Source: Sphingobium sp. AS12
GTDB taxonomy: Bacteria > Pseudomonadota > Alphaproteobacteria > Sphingomonadales > Sphingomonadaceae
Direction of reading: 5' to 3'
Assembly (NCBI RefSeq): GCF_019097845.1
Contig: NZ_JAHRGM010000056.1
Coordinates: 248,001 to 312,000 of the forward strand
DNA length: 64,000 bases
Shown: piece by piece, positions 35,503 through 44,572 of the stretch
How the letters are laid out: every line of letters begins with the position of its first letter
Position numbering within the stretch: the first letter of the stretch is position 1
Made by a program: the position numbers and the translations under genes
The notes under the pieces: model-generated
Seen by the model: the letters and a program-made list of their open reading frames with translations, nothing else
Told to the model about the DNA's origin: nothing
Database searches by the model: none

Positions 35503-36453
35503 ATGCGTACTGACCTCAATCATCTGCCCGCCGCCAAGCAGCGCGAACTCGACCGCGTTGTGGAAATGCTGTTTCAAGGCTTTCGTGAGGCGACGCAGGA
35601 AGCGAAAGGCCGGCGCAAGTCTTCCCGGATTCTCAAGGTCATCCTGTTTGGATCCTATGCCAGGGGTGATTGGGTCGATGCTCCCTTCGACGCGAACCAG
35701 TTCACATCGGATTACGATATCCTGGTCATCGTCAACCAGAAGGAATTGACGGACGGCGCTCTTTATTGGGAAGAAACGGAGCAACGCCTGTTCGACGCGC
35801 ATCAGGTTGAGAAAATCATCCGCACGCCGGTGAACTTCATCGTGCATACTCTGCAACAGGTGAATGACGGCCTATCCCACGGACGGCCGTTATTTACCGA
35901 GATCGCCAAGGATGGCTTGATCCTATACCAGTCCGACGATCGGCCGCTCGCAAACCCCAAACCCAAGACGCCTGAACAGGCGTATATTATGGCGAAGGAA
36001 TATTTCGAGGATTTATTTCCTGGGGCAATGTGGCGGTTTGAACTGGCCAAAATTAGCCTTGCCAATAATCGGTTCAGCGATGCCGCTTTTGATTTTCACC
36101 AGACGACTGAGAAACTATATAAATGCGTTTTAGCAACGCTCACATTCTATGTTCCTCGCAGCACGAATGTCGTGTTTCTCAGGGGCATGGCAGAAGGGCT
36201 TGATAGACGGCTATTTGACGCCTGGCCTCGCGCGATCCATGCCGATCGCGCCATGTTCCAGAAACTGAAGGACGGGTATCGCAAAGGCAAGTATTCAAGG
36301 CATTTTGATATTTCATCCGAAGAGCTTGAATGGCTCATTGGAAAAATAGAAATCCTCGGCTCCATTGTGCATGAGGTCTGTTCGGAACACATTAAAAACT
36401 TGAAACTCGACGCGGAAAAATCAGAAAATTCAAAACAGCCTCCCTATAAATAG
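35503..36453 (+). CDS. MNT nucleotidyltransferase-HEPN fusion protein
   Basis: 316 aa. The N-terminal nucleotidyltransferase has ILFGSYARGDW and TSDYDILVIV (GS and DxD signatures, about residues 47-85). The C-terminal HEPN domain starts at about 160 (AYIMAKEYFEDLFPGAMWRF, then FHQTTEKLYKCVLATL). In many systems the HEPN part is an RNase and the MNT part an AMP-transferring antitoxin; the single-chain form is also widespread. It follows the VapBC-like pair and precedes Fic in a run of stress or defence genes. Base composition is lower in GC towards its 3' end. Confidence 0.85.
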   Translation: MRTDLNHLPAAKQRELDRVVEMLFQGFREATQEAKGRRKSSRILKVILFGSYARGDWVDAPFDANQFTSDYDILVIVNQKELTDGALYWEETEQRLFDAHQVEKIIRTPVNFIVHTLQQVNDGLSHGRPLFTEIAKDGLILYQSDDRPLANPKPKTPEQAYIMAKEYFEDLFPGAMWRFELAKISLANNRFSDAAFDFHQTTEKLYKCVLATLTFYVPRSTNVVFLRGMAEGLDRRLFDAWPRAIHADRAMFQKLKDGYRKGKYSRHFDISSEELEWLIGKIEILGSIVHEVCSEHIKNLKLDAEKSENSKQPPYK

Positions 36454-36648
36454 CAATGTAAATCGATTGGCAACGCGCATGCCTATTCAGTATTCATGCT
36501 TCTGATGAGCTATTCACCCACAGGCCGACCTTTGTTCCCATCTTGGAATGCGGCGGTTACTGGTCATATTCACCGCATGCTATGCGGCGAATGTTCTTGC
36601 TCTTTGCAGTGAATGCCTTCTATAATCACCGCCAAAGGCACGGTGATT

Positions 36649-37767
36649 ATGACATATATCCACGAACTGCCAGGCTGGCCGGATTTGCGCTGGAGCGCCG
36701 AGACGCTTGCTCAGCCACTCGCTGCCGTGCGCCATCGTCAAGGACGGTTGATCGGCCACATGGAAGCACTCGGTTTCTCCTTACGCAAGGAGGCCGTGTT
36801 GCAAACCTTGACCGAAGATGTCCTCAAATCAAGCGAGATTGAAGGCGAGGTGCTGGACAGGCAACAGGTGCGTTCATCCATTGCCCGCCGCCTCGGCATG
36901 GACATCTCTGGCCTGGTCGAGACTGATCGAAGCGTTGAAGGCGTCGTGGAAATGATGCTTGATGCTACTCAAAACTATACGCAGTCGCTGACTGCGGAAC
37001 GGCTGTTTAACTGGCACGCGGCACTGTTCCCAACGGGGCGCAGCGGCATGAGCCGCATCACCGTCGGATCATGGCGCACCGCCGAAGGTGGCGCAATGCA
37101 GGTGGTCTCGGGCCCTATCGGCCGCGAGCGCATTCACTATGAGGCGCCGATATCGGCGCGTCTGGACGCGGAAATGACGCGCTTTCTCGACTGGTTCGAA
37201 ACAGCTACGCCTGATCCCGTTCTGAAAGCCGGGATTGCGCATCTGTGGTTTGTCACCATCCATCCTTTTGATGACGGAAACGGGCGCATCGCACGCGCCA
37301 TCGCTGATCTTGCTCTTGCACGTGCGGAGGGAACCCCGCAACGCTTCTACAGCATGTCCGCGCAGATCCGTATCGAGCGTAAAGCTTATTACGACATGCT
37401 GGAATCGACACAGAAGGGCAGTTTGGACATCACGCCTTGGCTGTTGTGGTTCATTGATTGTCTCGATCGCGCTTTTCATGGTGCTGAGTTCATTCTCGCC
37501 AATGTGATGCGCAAAGCCCGGTTCTGGGAAGCAGTTCAGGGGCAGCCGCTGAACGACCGTCAACGCAAGGTCATCAACCGGCTGCTGGACGGCTTTGAAG
37601 GCAAGCTCACCAATGCCAAATGGGCGACCATTACGAAAGCCTCGTCGGACACGGCCTTGCGCGACATCAACGATTTGCTCCGACGCGGTATCCTCGCGAA
37701 AGACTCCGCCGGTGGTCGCAGTACGAGCTATTCACTCGTTCCGGAACCGACCGGTGATGCAGGATAA
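36649..37767 (+). CDS. Fic family AMP-transferase
   Basis: 372 aa from ATG 36649 (MTYIHELPGWPDLRW, the usual N-terminus of this branch; an ATG at 36613 adds 12 residues). The Fic motif HPFDDGNGRIAR is intact with its catalytic His. The N-terminal SSEIEG fits the inhibitory helix motif of class II Fic proteins, so activity is probably auto-inhibited. The C-terminal winged helix (NAKWATITKASSDTALRDIN) may bind DNA. Fic enzymes transfer AMP from ATP to target proteins. Confidence 0.9.
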   Translation: MTYIHELPGWPDLRWSAETLAQPLAAVRHRQGRLIGHMEALGFSLRKEAVLQTLTEDVLKSSEIEGEVLDRQQVRSSIARRLGMDISGLVETDRSVEGVVEMMLDATQNYTQSLTAERLFNWHAALFPTGRSGMSRITVGSWRTAEGGAMQVVSGPIGRERIHYEAPISARLDAEMTRFLDWFETATPDPVLKAGIAHLWFVTIHPFDDGNGRIARAIADLALARAEGTPQRFYSMSAQIRIERKAYYDMLESTQKGSLDITPWLLWFIDCLDRAFHGAEFILANVMRKARFWEAVQGQPLNDRQRKVINRLLDGFEGKLTNAKWATITKASSDTALRDINDLLRRGILAKDSAGGRSTSYSLVPEPTGDAG

Positions 37768-38088
37768 ATTTCATGTCCGCGTACGACTGGATCTTGCTGG
37801 TGAAGCCAGACATTTTCTCGCGCTGTGTCGAACACCCGAGGTAGAGATGGAACGTACTGATAGGACAAAAATACCGGGAGCTTGATTGAGTCCTGCTCTC
37901 ACGGCATAGTACCAATGCGGGCTGGAATCTGGCAGCCGCCCGCAGGATTTTCCTGTCAGGTATCTCGAAGCTCGACATACGGGTCGAGCGCCGGTTGCGT
38001 CGTTGGGCGACAACTCGGCTCACCTCACATCGCTTCTCCCTTGCAATTGCGAGGACGGCGCTGCCACGTCGTGAGGAACCGTGATTTC
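37768..38088. other. Upstream region of the sigma factor operon
   Basis: About 320 bases. A 42-codon plus-strand frame (37757-37885, MQDKFHVRVRLDLAGEARHF) overlaps the end of the Fic gene but matches nothing I know. The rest presumably carries the promoter of the sigma/anti-sigma/receptor operon; no clear promoter or terminator was recognised. Confidence 0.3.
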
Positions 38089-38655
38089 ATGTCGTCTGAG
38101 AATTTCAATCTGCCACAAGGCCTGAGAGACGATGTCGCTCAGAAAAAACAAAGAGCCGGAATGGCGGACGTGCAACAGATATACGAAACCGAGGCGCCGC
38201 GGCTGCAGCGCTATTTTCAAACCCGCTTACGCTCGCGGGATGACGCCTGCGATCTCGTACAGGAATCCTTTGTCCGCCTGGTCGGTTGCATGGCCAGAAC
38301 CAGCCTTCCACGACCGGCAGCCTATCTCCAGCGCATCGCCCGAAATCTTCTGCTGGATCGGTATAAGCGCCTCGAGACCCGGCTCCTGGCGTTTCATGTG
38401 CCGATCGGCGAAGATTTCGAAGTGGCAGTCGCGCCGGATCAGGCCGCACGCATCGAGGCCGAAGACGTGATGCGGATTTACAGGCGCGCCCTTGAGGAGC
38501 TACCCCAACGGACGCGAGAGATATTCCTGGCTCATCGGGTGGATGAACTGACATACCGGGAGATCGCGGAAAGCATGGGAATTTCAATCCCGACTGTGCA
38601 ATATCATGTCGCCCGCGCGCTGGCCCATATCGACGCAGCTCTGGAACAGGAATGA
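38089..38655 (+). CDS. FecI-like ECF sigma factor
   Basis: 188 aa from ATG 38089, preceded by GAGGAA; ATG 38161 (MADVQQIYETEAPRL) is an alternative. Region 2 is YFQTRLRSRDDACDLVQESF with AAYLQRIARNLLLDRYKR, and region 4 is LPQRTREIFLAHRVDELTYR followed by ESMGISIPTVQYHV. It should direct RNA polymerase to this locus when released by the FecR-like protein encoded next. It overlaps that gene by 4 bases (ATGA). Confidence 0.92.
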   Translation: MSSENFNLPQGLRDDVAQKKQRAGMADVQQIYETEAPRLQRYFQTRLRSRDDACDLVQESFVRLVGCMARTSLPRPAAYLQRIARNLLLDRYKRLETRLLAFHVPIGEDFEVAVAPDQAARIEAEDVMRIYRRALEELPQRTREIFLAHRVDELTYREIAESMGISIPTVQYHVARALAHIDAALEQE

Positions 38656-39761
38656 TGGAAGACACAGATCCGCCGCGTCGGCATGGACAACTCAGGGAAG
38701 AGGCAGCCGACTGGTTCGCTATCATGCGTAACCCGGAGGATGCAGAAATCAGACGCAAAGAGTTCGAAGCATGGCTGGCGCGCGGCGCGCTTCACCGCGC
38801 CGCCTACAACCGGATTGCCGAAGCCTACAGCATCGGAAAGCGTTTGAAGCACCCTCCAGATGATGATGCCCTCACTTCCAATGCTGCGCCTGGCGACGAT
38901 TTCCGGCAGAGCCAGCCACGGACCAAGACGAAAAGACGCGCGCTGCTTATATTGGCTATGATCGGCGCCGTTGCCCTTGTTGCGCAATGGGCTGCAGGTT
39001 CGCCGGGTGATGAGATTAAACACCACTCGCTTGCCATTAGTTCGGCACTTGGCACATCCGATGATCCTGCGCAGCTGAAGATTGCTACAGCCACCGGCGA
39101 AATCCGATCGTTTCGTCTTGATGACGGTTCTGTCGTCGCGCTCGATACGAACAGCCTGGTACTGGTGGATTTTGACGCCCGGCGAAGAAATCTTCGCTTG
39201 CTGCGCGGGCGCGCCCGTTTCACCGTCGCCCACGAGCGGCGGCCGTTTGCGGTTCATGCCGGCCGCGGAACAGTGACAGCACATGGAACGGTTTTTGACG
39301 TCACTCTCCTTCCGAACAACCGTATTGTCGTGCGACTAATGAGAGGTGCCGTTGACGTTACGGCAGACGGCCCCGCGAGGGAGCGTGCACTGCCGACGGT
39401 TCGACTATCTCCAGGCCAGCAGGTCGAACTACGCGATGCTCCTACACCCCTAGCCCTCGAGGTCGTCAAGGCACAGGCCAATGACAGTGAATGGCCTGCC
39501 GGATTGAAGGAATATAGGAATGTTCGCCTCGGAGACCTGTTCGCGGAGGCCAATCGCTATGCTGACATTCCCCTGGTGGGAGCAACACCCGATATAGAAG
39601 ATGTTCGGGTCTCGGGAAATTTCCGTATCACGGACAGCGCGCGACTGGCACGCAATCTGGGGGACGTGCTGAGGCTGGCAGTCATTAGTGGACCTAACTC
39701 GATTGCCTTGGCCCGGCGGTGCCCTGCCCTTCCGAAAGGAAATTGTCGCCCGCCATCATAA
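38652..39761 (+). CDS. FecR-like anti-sigma/signal transducer
   Basis: 369 aa. The cytoplasmic N-terminal domain (residues about 10-60) has the conserved EAADWFAIMRNPEDAE and FEAWLARGALHRAAYNRI. One membrane helix lies at about 96-115. The periplasmic FecR part follows (TGEIRSFRLDDGSVVALDTN, TPVTAHGTVFDV-like, LSPGQQVEL) and a C-terminal STN-like stretch (VRLGDLFAEANRYADIPLVG). In the Fec model it receives the signal from the receptor plug and activates the sigma factor. Its 3' end overlaps the upstream extension of the receptor frame. Confidence 0.9.
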   Translation: MMEDTDPPRRHGQLREEAADWFAIMRNPEDAEIRRKEFEAWLARGALHRAAYNRIAEAYSIGKRLKHPPDDDALTSNAAPGDDFRQSQPRTKTKRRALLILAMIGAVALVAQWAAGSPGDEIKHHSLAISSALGTSDDPAQLKIATATGEIRSFRLDDGSVVALDTNSLVLVDFDARRRNLRLLRGRARFTVAHERRPFAVHAGRGTVTAHGTVFDVTLLPNNRIVVRLMRGAVDVTADGPARERALPTVRLSPGQQVELRDAPTPLALEVVKAQANDSEWPAGLKEYRNVRLGDLFAEANRYADIPLVGATPDIEDVRVSGNFRITDSARLARNLGDVLRLAVISGPNSIALARRCPALPKGNCRPPS

Positions 39762-39817
39762 TCGGCTCTCTTTGCTCGTCGTTGCCCACAATGGAACCGG
39801 TCTCGAACGAGGCCGGA

Positions 39818-42418
39818 ATGAAGTTGGGGGTAACGATGAAAGAGTTCGGACGGTGGGCAGTCGGTTCGATGTTCGCGCCTGCGCTAATGGGCATGGCAAC
39901 ACCAGCGTTAGCTGCACCAGAACAAAAGCTTGAATGGAATCTCGGACGGCAGGACCTCGACGGCGCGTTACGCGCCATCGGGCGTTCTAGCCGCCGTGAA
40001 ATCATCTTTCGCCCCGAGGAGGTGAAGGGGTGGCAAGCTCCACCGCTCAACGGGACCTATACTGCGCTTGAAGCGGTCGAGACGGTACTTAGAGGCACCC
40101 GATTGACAGCGGTGGAACGCGATGGGACCATCCTCATTCGGCAGCGATTTTCAGCGGCATCAGATGAGGCCGTGACCTCGGGTGAGAATATTGTCGTCAC
40201 CGGGTCACGAATTCGCGGGGCACCTTCGACGTCACCCGTCACCATAATCACGCGGAATGACGCCCAACAACTGGGTCATATGGATCTCGGACAGGTAGTG
40301 CGCGACCTTCCGCAGAATTTCGCTGGCGGACAGAACCCGACAATCGCAGCTGGCGGGCAAGGCGGTTTCACGAATGTATCCGGTTCATCCGCGCTGAATC
40401 TGCGTGGCCTTGGACCCGATGCATCCTTGACCTTGATCAATGGTCACCGTGTCGCATTCGACGCAATTAGTCAGGGAATCGACATCTCCGCCATCCCTCT
40501 TGCCGCTATTGAACGGCTTGACGTTGTCGCAGATGGCGCCTCCGCGCTTTATGGCTCTGATGCTGTGGCAGGTGTCGCCAACGTAGTTTTAAGGCGCAGT
40601 GTAGACGGGGTAGAAACATCCGCGAGGTTCGGCACCGCAACGGATGGTGGCGCTGCCACCCAGCAATATAATATTGTAGGCGGCTCTTCATGGCGCTCCG
40701 GCGGGTTCATGATCGCGGCTGACTATCAGGATTCAACAGAAATTTCCGCGCAGCAGCGATCCTACACCAGCAACGTGGCACCCGATACGACGCTGATACC
40801 CTCGCAAGATCAGATCAGTTTGGTCATGGCCGGCCATCAGTCGATCACGGAGTCGATCGGCTTCGAAATAGATGCCCACTACATGCGTCGCTCCACATCG
40901 CGCTGCCTAATTGGTGTCGTAGCTACAAGTTGCGCGGCACAGGGCAGCGTCGTCAAATCGACAGCTGACGGCTGGTCAGTTTCGCCAGCGTTGAAAGCTC
41001 ATCTGCCGTTTGGCTGGGACATCCGCCTCTCCGGAACCTATAGCAGAAGCGATACCGACGTGGTGACGCGAATCTTTTCTGCCGGAACTGAAATTGTTCG
41101 CGCGTTACCGAATTATAGCAACGAACTGAAATCGATCGAATTGGGAGCAGAGGGTGCTTTGTTTGCTTTGCCCGGGGGCGAAGCAAGGCTGGCCGTTGGA
41201 TTGGGTTTTCGCTCCAACAATTTGGCGGTGGACTCGCGTCGCATTGCCGCAGGGGTAGAAAGCACAACCGAGGCTGTATCCGAGAATCGCAAGGTCGGCT
41301 TTGCCTATGGCGAGCTATTCTTGCCGCTGATATCGTCTGGAAATGCTGTGCCATTTGTCGATAAGCTGCATCTGATTGGCGCACTTCGCTATGAGGACCA
41401 CCAAGATATTGATCGAGTAGCTACGCCGAAGATCGGAATGGTGTATTCGCCCATTCGTGGTCTTGAGTTTAAGGGAAACTGGGGGCGATCATTCAAGGCA
41501 CCCAACCTTTACCAGACGGCTATGCTTAGCAACGCGCAGTTGTTGTCGGCCTCGGAGTTCGACCCCACTCCATCAAATGGCTTCCCCGTCCTCTATCTTT
41601 TCGGAGGCAATAAGGACCTGAAACCGGAACGCGCAACGACGTGGAGCGTGTCAGTTGCACTAACTCCCGAAGCTATGGAAGGATTCAAGGCCGAGGTCTC
41701 GTATTTTAATACCCGTTATTATAACCGCGTCGGGTCTCCGATCGTGGAATTCACCAGACTTTTCGATTCCGCATACAATCAGTATACACGACTGGACCCA
41801 ACAGCCGCCGAAGTGCTGGATGCCGTTAACGGCATAACCGGGGTCTTTCAGAATTTCACAGATGGAGCATTCGACCCATCGTCAGTGTCAGCGATCGTCC
41901 AGGATTATCTACAAAATATATCCGTCCAGAAGCTGGAAGGCGTGGATTTCTCTGCAGCGTATACGCACGATTTCCAACAATATGGCAGGGCAACGCTCAA
42001 TGGCTCAGCCAGCTACTTGAACAGTACGCGCGAGGTTATACCCGGCCTCCCTCTCGTCGAACAGGCAGGGATAATCTTTACACCGCCACATTGGCGGGCG
42101 CGCATTAATGCAAACTGGCAGAAAGACAATGTCGACCTTTCCGCTACGGTGAACTATGTCGGCGAAACAAATGATAATCGGTTCGAGCCAACGGTAACCG
42201 TGGGTTCATTTACGACGGTCGACGCCGTCGCGACGATCCGCAGCAATTCCGGCAGTGGCATATTTGCCAATGTCGAATGGCAAGTAGGGATGCAGAATCT
42301 CTTCAACACCAAGCCCCCAACAATTAGGGCCAACCGTGCAGCGCAGGTTCTGGTAGATTCTGTAAATCACTCTCTTTACGGTCGAACGGCCAGCATCACC
42401 TTGCGTAAGAGCTGGTAA
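39818..42418 (+). CDS. TonB-dependent receptor with STN signalling domain
   Basis: About 866 aa from ATG 39818; ATG 39836 is an equally possible start, being closer to the signal peptide (FGRWAVGSMFAPALMGMATP then ALA cleavage). An STN domain follows (about 35-100: LDGALRAIGRSSRREIIF, LEAVETVLRGTRL), which lets the receptor signal to FecR. The plug has VVTGSRIRG and LRGLGPDASLTLINGHRV. The C-terminal barrel ends with a terminal aromatic (KSW). Placed directly before a lasso isopeptidase (adjacent stop and start), it is probably the importer for a lasso peptide. Confidence 0.92.
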   Translation: MKLGVTMKEFGRWAVGSMFAPALMGMATPALAAPEQKLEWNLGRQDLDGALRAIGRSSRREIIFRPEEVKGWQAPPLNGTYTALEAVETVLRGTRLTAVERDGTILIRQRFSAASDEAVTSGENIVVTGSRIRGAPSTSPVTIITRNDAQQLGHMDLGQVVRDLPQNFAGGQNPTIAAGGQGGFTNVSGSSALNLRGLGPDASLTLINGHRVAFDAISQGIDISAIPLAAIERLDVVADGASALYGSDAVAGVANVVLRRSVDGVETSARFGTATDGGAATQQYNIVGGSSWRSGGFMIAADYQDSTEISAQQRSYTSNVAPDTTLIPSQDQISLVMAGHQSITESIGFEIDAHYMRRSTSRCLIGVVATSCAAQGSVVKSTADGWSVSPALKAHLPFGWDIRLSGTYSRSDTDVVTRIFSAGTEIVRALPNYSNELKSIELGAEGALFALPGGEARLAVGLGFRSNNLAVDSRRIAAGVESTTEAVSENRKVGFAYGELFLPLISSGNAVPFVDKLHLIGALRYEDHQDIDRVATPKIGMVYSPIRGLEFKGNWGRSFKAPNLYQTAMLSNAQLLSASEFDPTPSNGFPVLYLFGGNKDLKPERATTWSVSVALTPEAMEGFKAEVSYFNTRYYNRVGSPIVEFTRLFDSAYNQYTRLDPTAAEVLDAVNGITGVFQNFTDGAFDPSSVSAIVQDYLQNISVQKLEGVDFSAAYTHDFQQYGRATLNGSASYLNSTREVIPGLPLVEQAGIIFTPPHWRARINANWQKDNVDLSATVNYVGETNDNRFEPTVTVGSFTTVDAVATIRSNSGSGIFANVEWQVGMQNLFNTKPPTIRANRAAQVLVDSVNHSLYGRTASITLRKSW

Positions 42419-44542
42419 ATGAGCCGTGCACTGCATGCCGCATGCACAATTGCGGTCTTGGGAGCATCTCTTTTCTCAGCTGCGGCACGGGCCGAACAAT
42501 CCTGCGCCTCCCTGTTGCCGAATGAGGATATGGACGAGGCGCACCGACCGGTTACGCCAGAAGCGTTGGCGGCATTGCGCGATATTGGGCCAGCGCCACG
42601 CCCGGATCGGACCCGCTCCCTTTTTTCGCTGTCACCTGATGGTCGCCAGATCGCGTTTCAGCTTCACCAGGGAAATCCTCCGGAAAACCGTTATTGCGTG
42701 GGCATTGTGGTGATGTCGGCAGCGCACCCGGCCCGGCCTGACCTTATCGATGTCAGCCATGAACTCATCCTTGATTCTCCTGCACGGTATAGCTGGGCGT
42801 CTTTTCATATTGGGGCACCCTTGCCGACCGCACCGCGCTGGTCACCGGACGGGCGATCAATTTTCTATCTGAAGCGGATCGATGGAAGTACGCAGATATG
42901 GAAGGCCGATCTCGCGAACGGGACGGTTGTGCAGTTCACTCACGCCAGTGTGGATGTCGATGATTTCCAGATCTCGTCCGATGGACGCAAGATCAATTAT
43001 GTAATTCGCCCTGGGGTGAAGGCCAACAGCGCAGCGATCGACCGGGAAGCCCTGACAGGATGGCGCTATGATGAGCGCGCATTTCCAGTGCGGGGCGCTC
43101 GCCCGCAAACACCAGGGTCGGACCGTGTTTATGTCGTAGTTGACCTCAAGACGGGCATAGAAATGCCGGCCAGCCAGACGGCGACCAACGACTTCACGCA
43201 GCCCGATCCGAATGAGAGCCTAATAGATTTAACGATTAATCGAGCGGGCGACAGCGCCTTCGGCGAACGGATTGACGCCTCCGGTTTCCCGCAGGATTTT
43301 CGTATCGTTGTAGAAACGCGGGCGGGCCGTCGTCACCCATGCTTGCTTGAGGAATGCCGCATAGGCTGGTTGGCACCATTATGGTGGGCGCCGGATGGAC
43401 GGAAGGTTCGGTTCTTTCGGCGAGAAGGCTGGGCCAATAGCCTGACCGCCGTCTACGAGTGGTTTCCAGGAAGCAGAAAGGTCCAGCGTCTACTGCTGAC
43501 CAGCGACTATCTGGTCGAATGTCAGCCAATAGGCGATGACTTGGCCTGCCTGCGCGAGCGTTCAAGAGAACCAAGGCATTTCGTTAGATTTGACCTCGAT
43601 CACAAGACGGAAAAACGGATTTTCGATCCGAACCCGGAGTTTTCACACTTGGCCATGGGGCATGTCGAACGGATGAACTGGCGCAATAGCACAGGCATCC
43701 CATTTTATGGCGATTTGGTTTATCCGGTCGGATACTCCGAGGGAAACCATTATCCTTTGATCATCGTTCAATATCGAACCAAAGGCTTTCTCCGCGGGGG
43801 AATCGGTGACGAATTTCCAATTCAGCCTTTTGCCAATAGAGGGTATTTCGTTCTTAGTGTCGATAATCTGACGTATGAGGATATCGTCGGTAAACAGGCA
43901 AATGCTGAAACCTTGGTCTCGGTATTCAATCGCGATTTCGCAGGACGCAGGAACATCCTTTCTGCCATCGAAGTCGCAACTCGCTCTTTGATCGACCGTG
44001 GACTTATCGATCCGCAGAGGATTGGAATTACCGGTCTGAGCGATGGATGCACAACCGTGCAATTCGCAGCTATTCATTCCGCGCTGTTCTCCGCCGGCTC
44101 CGTATCCGGCTGTGGGTGGGAGCCCATTCAAGATGCATTCCTGGGACCCATAGTGGCGCAGTCTTATCACGAGGCCGGGTGGCCGCGATTAATCGATAAA
44201 GATCCTGACTTTTGGAGCCATATATCTTTACTAAATCAAGCAGGGCACGTGAAGTTCCCAATATTATATCAGGCCGCAGACAACGAATATCTTGCGATGC
44301 TTGCGGGGTTCACGGCCATCAGGCAGGCTGGAATCCCTAGCGATATGTTCATTTATCCGAATGAGGATCACATAAAATGGCAGCCGGCGCATAGGCTAGC
44401 GGTATATCGTCGCAATTTAGCCTGGTTCGACTTGTGGCTGAACGATACGAAGTCAGCGGCCGTCGACGTGAGTAAAGAAGCGGCTGATTGGATAGCGATG
44501 AAACGCAAATGGCTATCAAGGTCCTCCTCGTCCGATTTTTAA
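42419..44542 (+). CDS. Lasso peptide isopeptidase (S9 family, AtxE2-like)
   Basis: 707 aa. The start ATG follows the receptor stop with no gap. A signal peptide (LHAACTIAVLGASLFSAAAR, then AEQ) suggests periplasmic location. A seven-bladed propeller region follows (SLSPDGRQIAFQL, PRWSPDGRSIFYL, QISSDGRKINYV). The C-terminal hydrolase carries Ser541 in GLSDG, Asp621 in QAADNEY and His651 in NEDHIKW, a complete triad. AtxE2-type enzymes cleave the isopeptide bond of lasso peptides and linearise them. Length and the lack of a general peptidase-like GWSYGG nucleophile elbow fit that branch better than prolyl oligopeptidase. Confidence 0.88.
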   Translation: MSRALHAACTIAVLGASLFSAAARAEQSCASLLPNEDMDEAHRPVTPEALAALRDIGPAPRPDRTRSLFSLSPDGRQIAFQLHQGNPPENRYCVGIVVMSAAHPARPDLIDVSHELILDSPARYSWASFHIGAPLPTAPRWSPDGRSIFYLKRIDGSTQIWKADLANGTVVQFTHASVDVDDFQISSDGRKINYVIRPGVKANSAAIDREALTGWRYDERAFPVRGARPQTPGSDRVYVVVDLKTGIEMPASQTATNDFTQPDPNESLIDLTINRAGDSAFGERIDASGFPQDFRIVVETRAGRRHPCLLEECRIGWLAPLWWAPDGRKVRFFRREGWANSLTAVYEWFPGSRKVQRLLLTSDYLVECQPIGDDLACLRERSREPRHFVRFDLDHKTEKRIFDPNPEFSHLAMGHVERMNWRNSTGIPFYGDLVYPVGYSEGNHYPLIIVQYRTKGFLRGGIGDEFPIQPFANRGYFVLSVDNLTYEDIVGKQANAETLVSVFNRDFAGRRNILSAIEVATRSLIDRGLIDPQRIGITGLSDGCTTVQFAAIHSALFSAGSVSGCGWEPIQDAFLGPIVAQSYHEAGWPRLIDKDPDFWSHISLLNQAGHVKFPILYQAADNEYLAMLAGFTAIRQAGIPSDMFIYPNEDHIKWQPAHRLAVYRRNLAWFDLWLNDTKSAAVDVSKEAADWIAMKRKWLSRSSSSDF

Positions 44543-44568
44543 GCGCACTACACTCCTATAATGTGCGT
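44543..44568. terminator. Possible bidirectional terminator between convergent lasso units
   Basis: A 6-bp stem, GCGCAC at 44543-44548 with GTGCGT at 44563-44568 (one G-T pair), lies in the 30 bases between the isopeptidase stop and the cyclase stop. A short T-run lies on the side read by minus-strand transcripts. It is weak; position is the main argument. Confidence 0.3.
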
Positions 44569-44572
44569 GCTG

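Noticed and set aside
37757..37885. 42-codon frame considered as a second lasso precursor
   Set aside because: No Thr at the penultimate leader position followed by Gly and Asp/Glu at 7-9, no good ribosome site, and it overlaps the Fic gene end.
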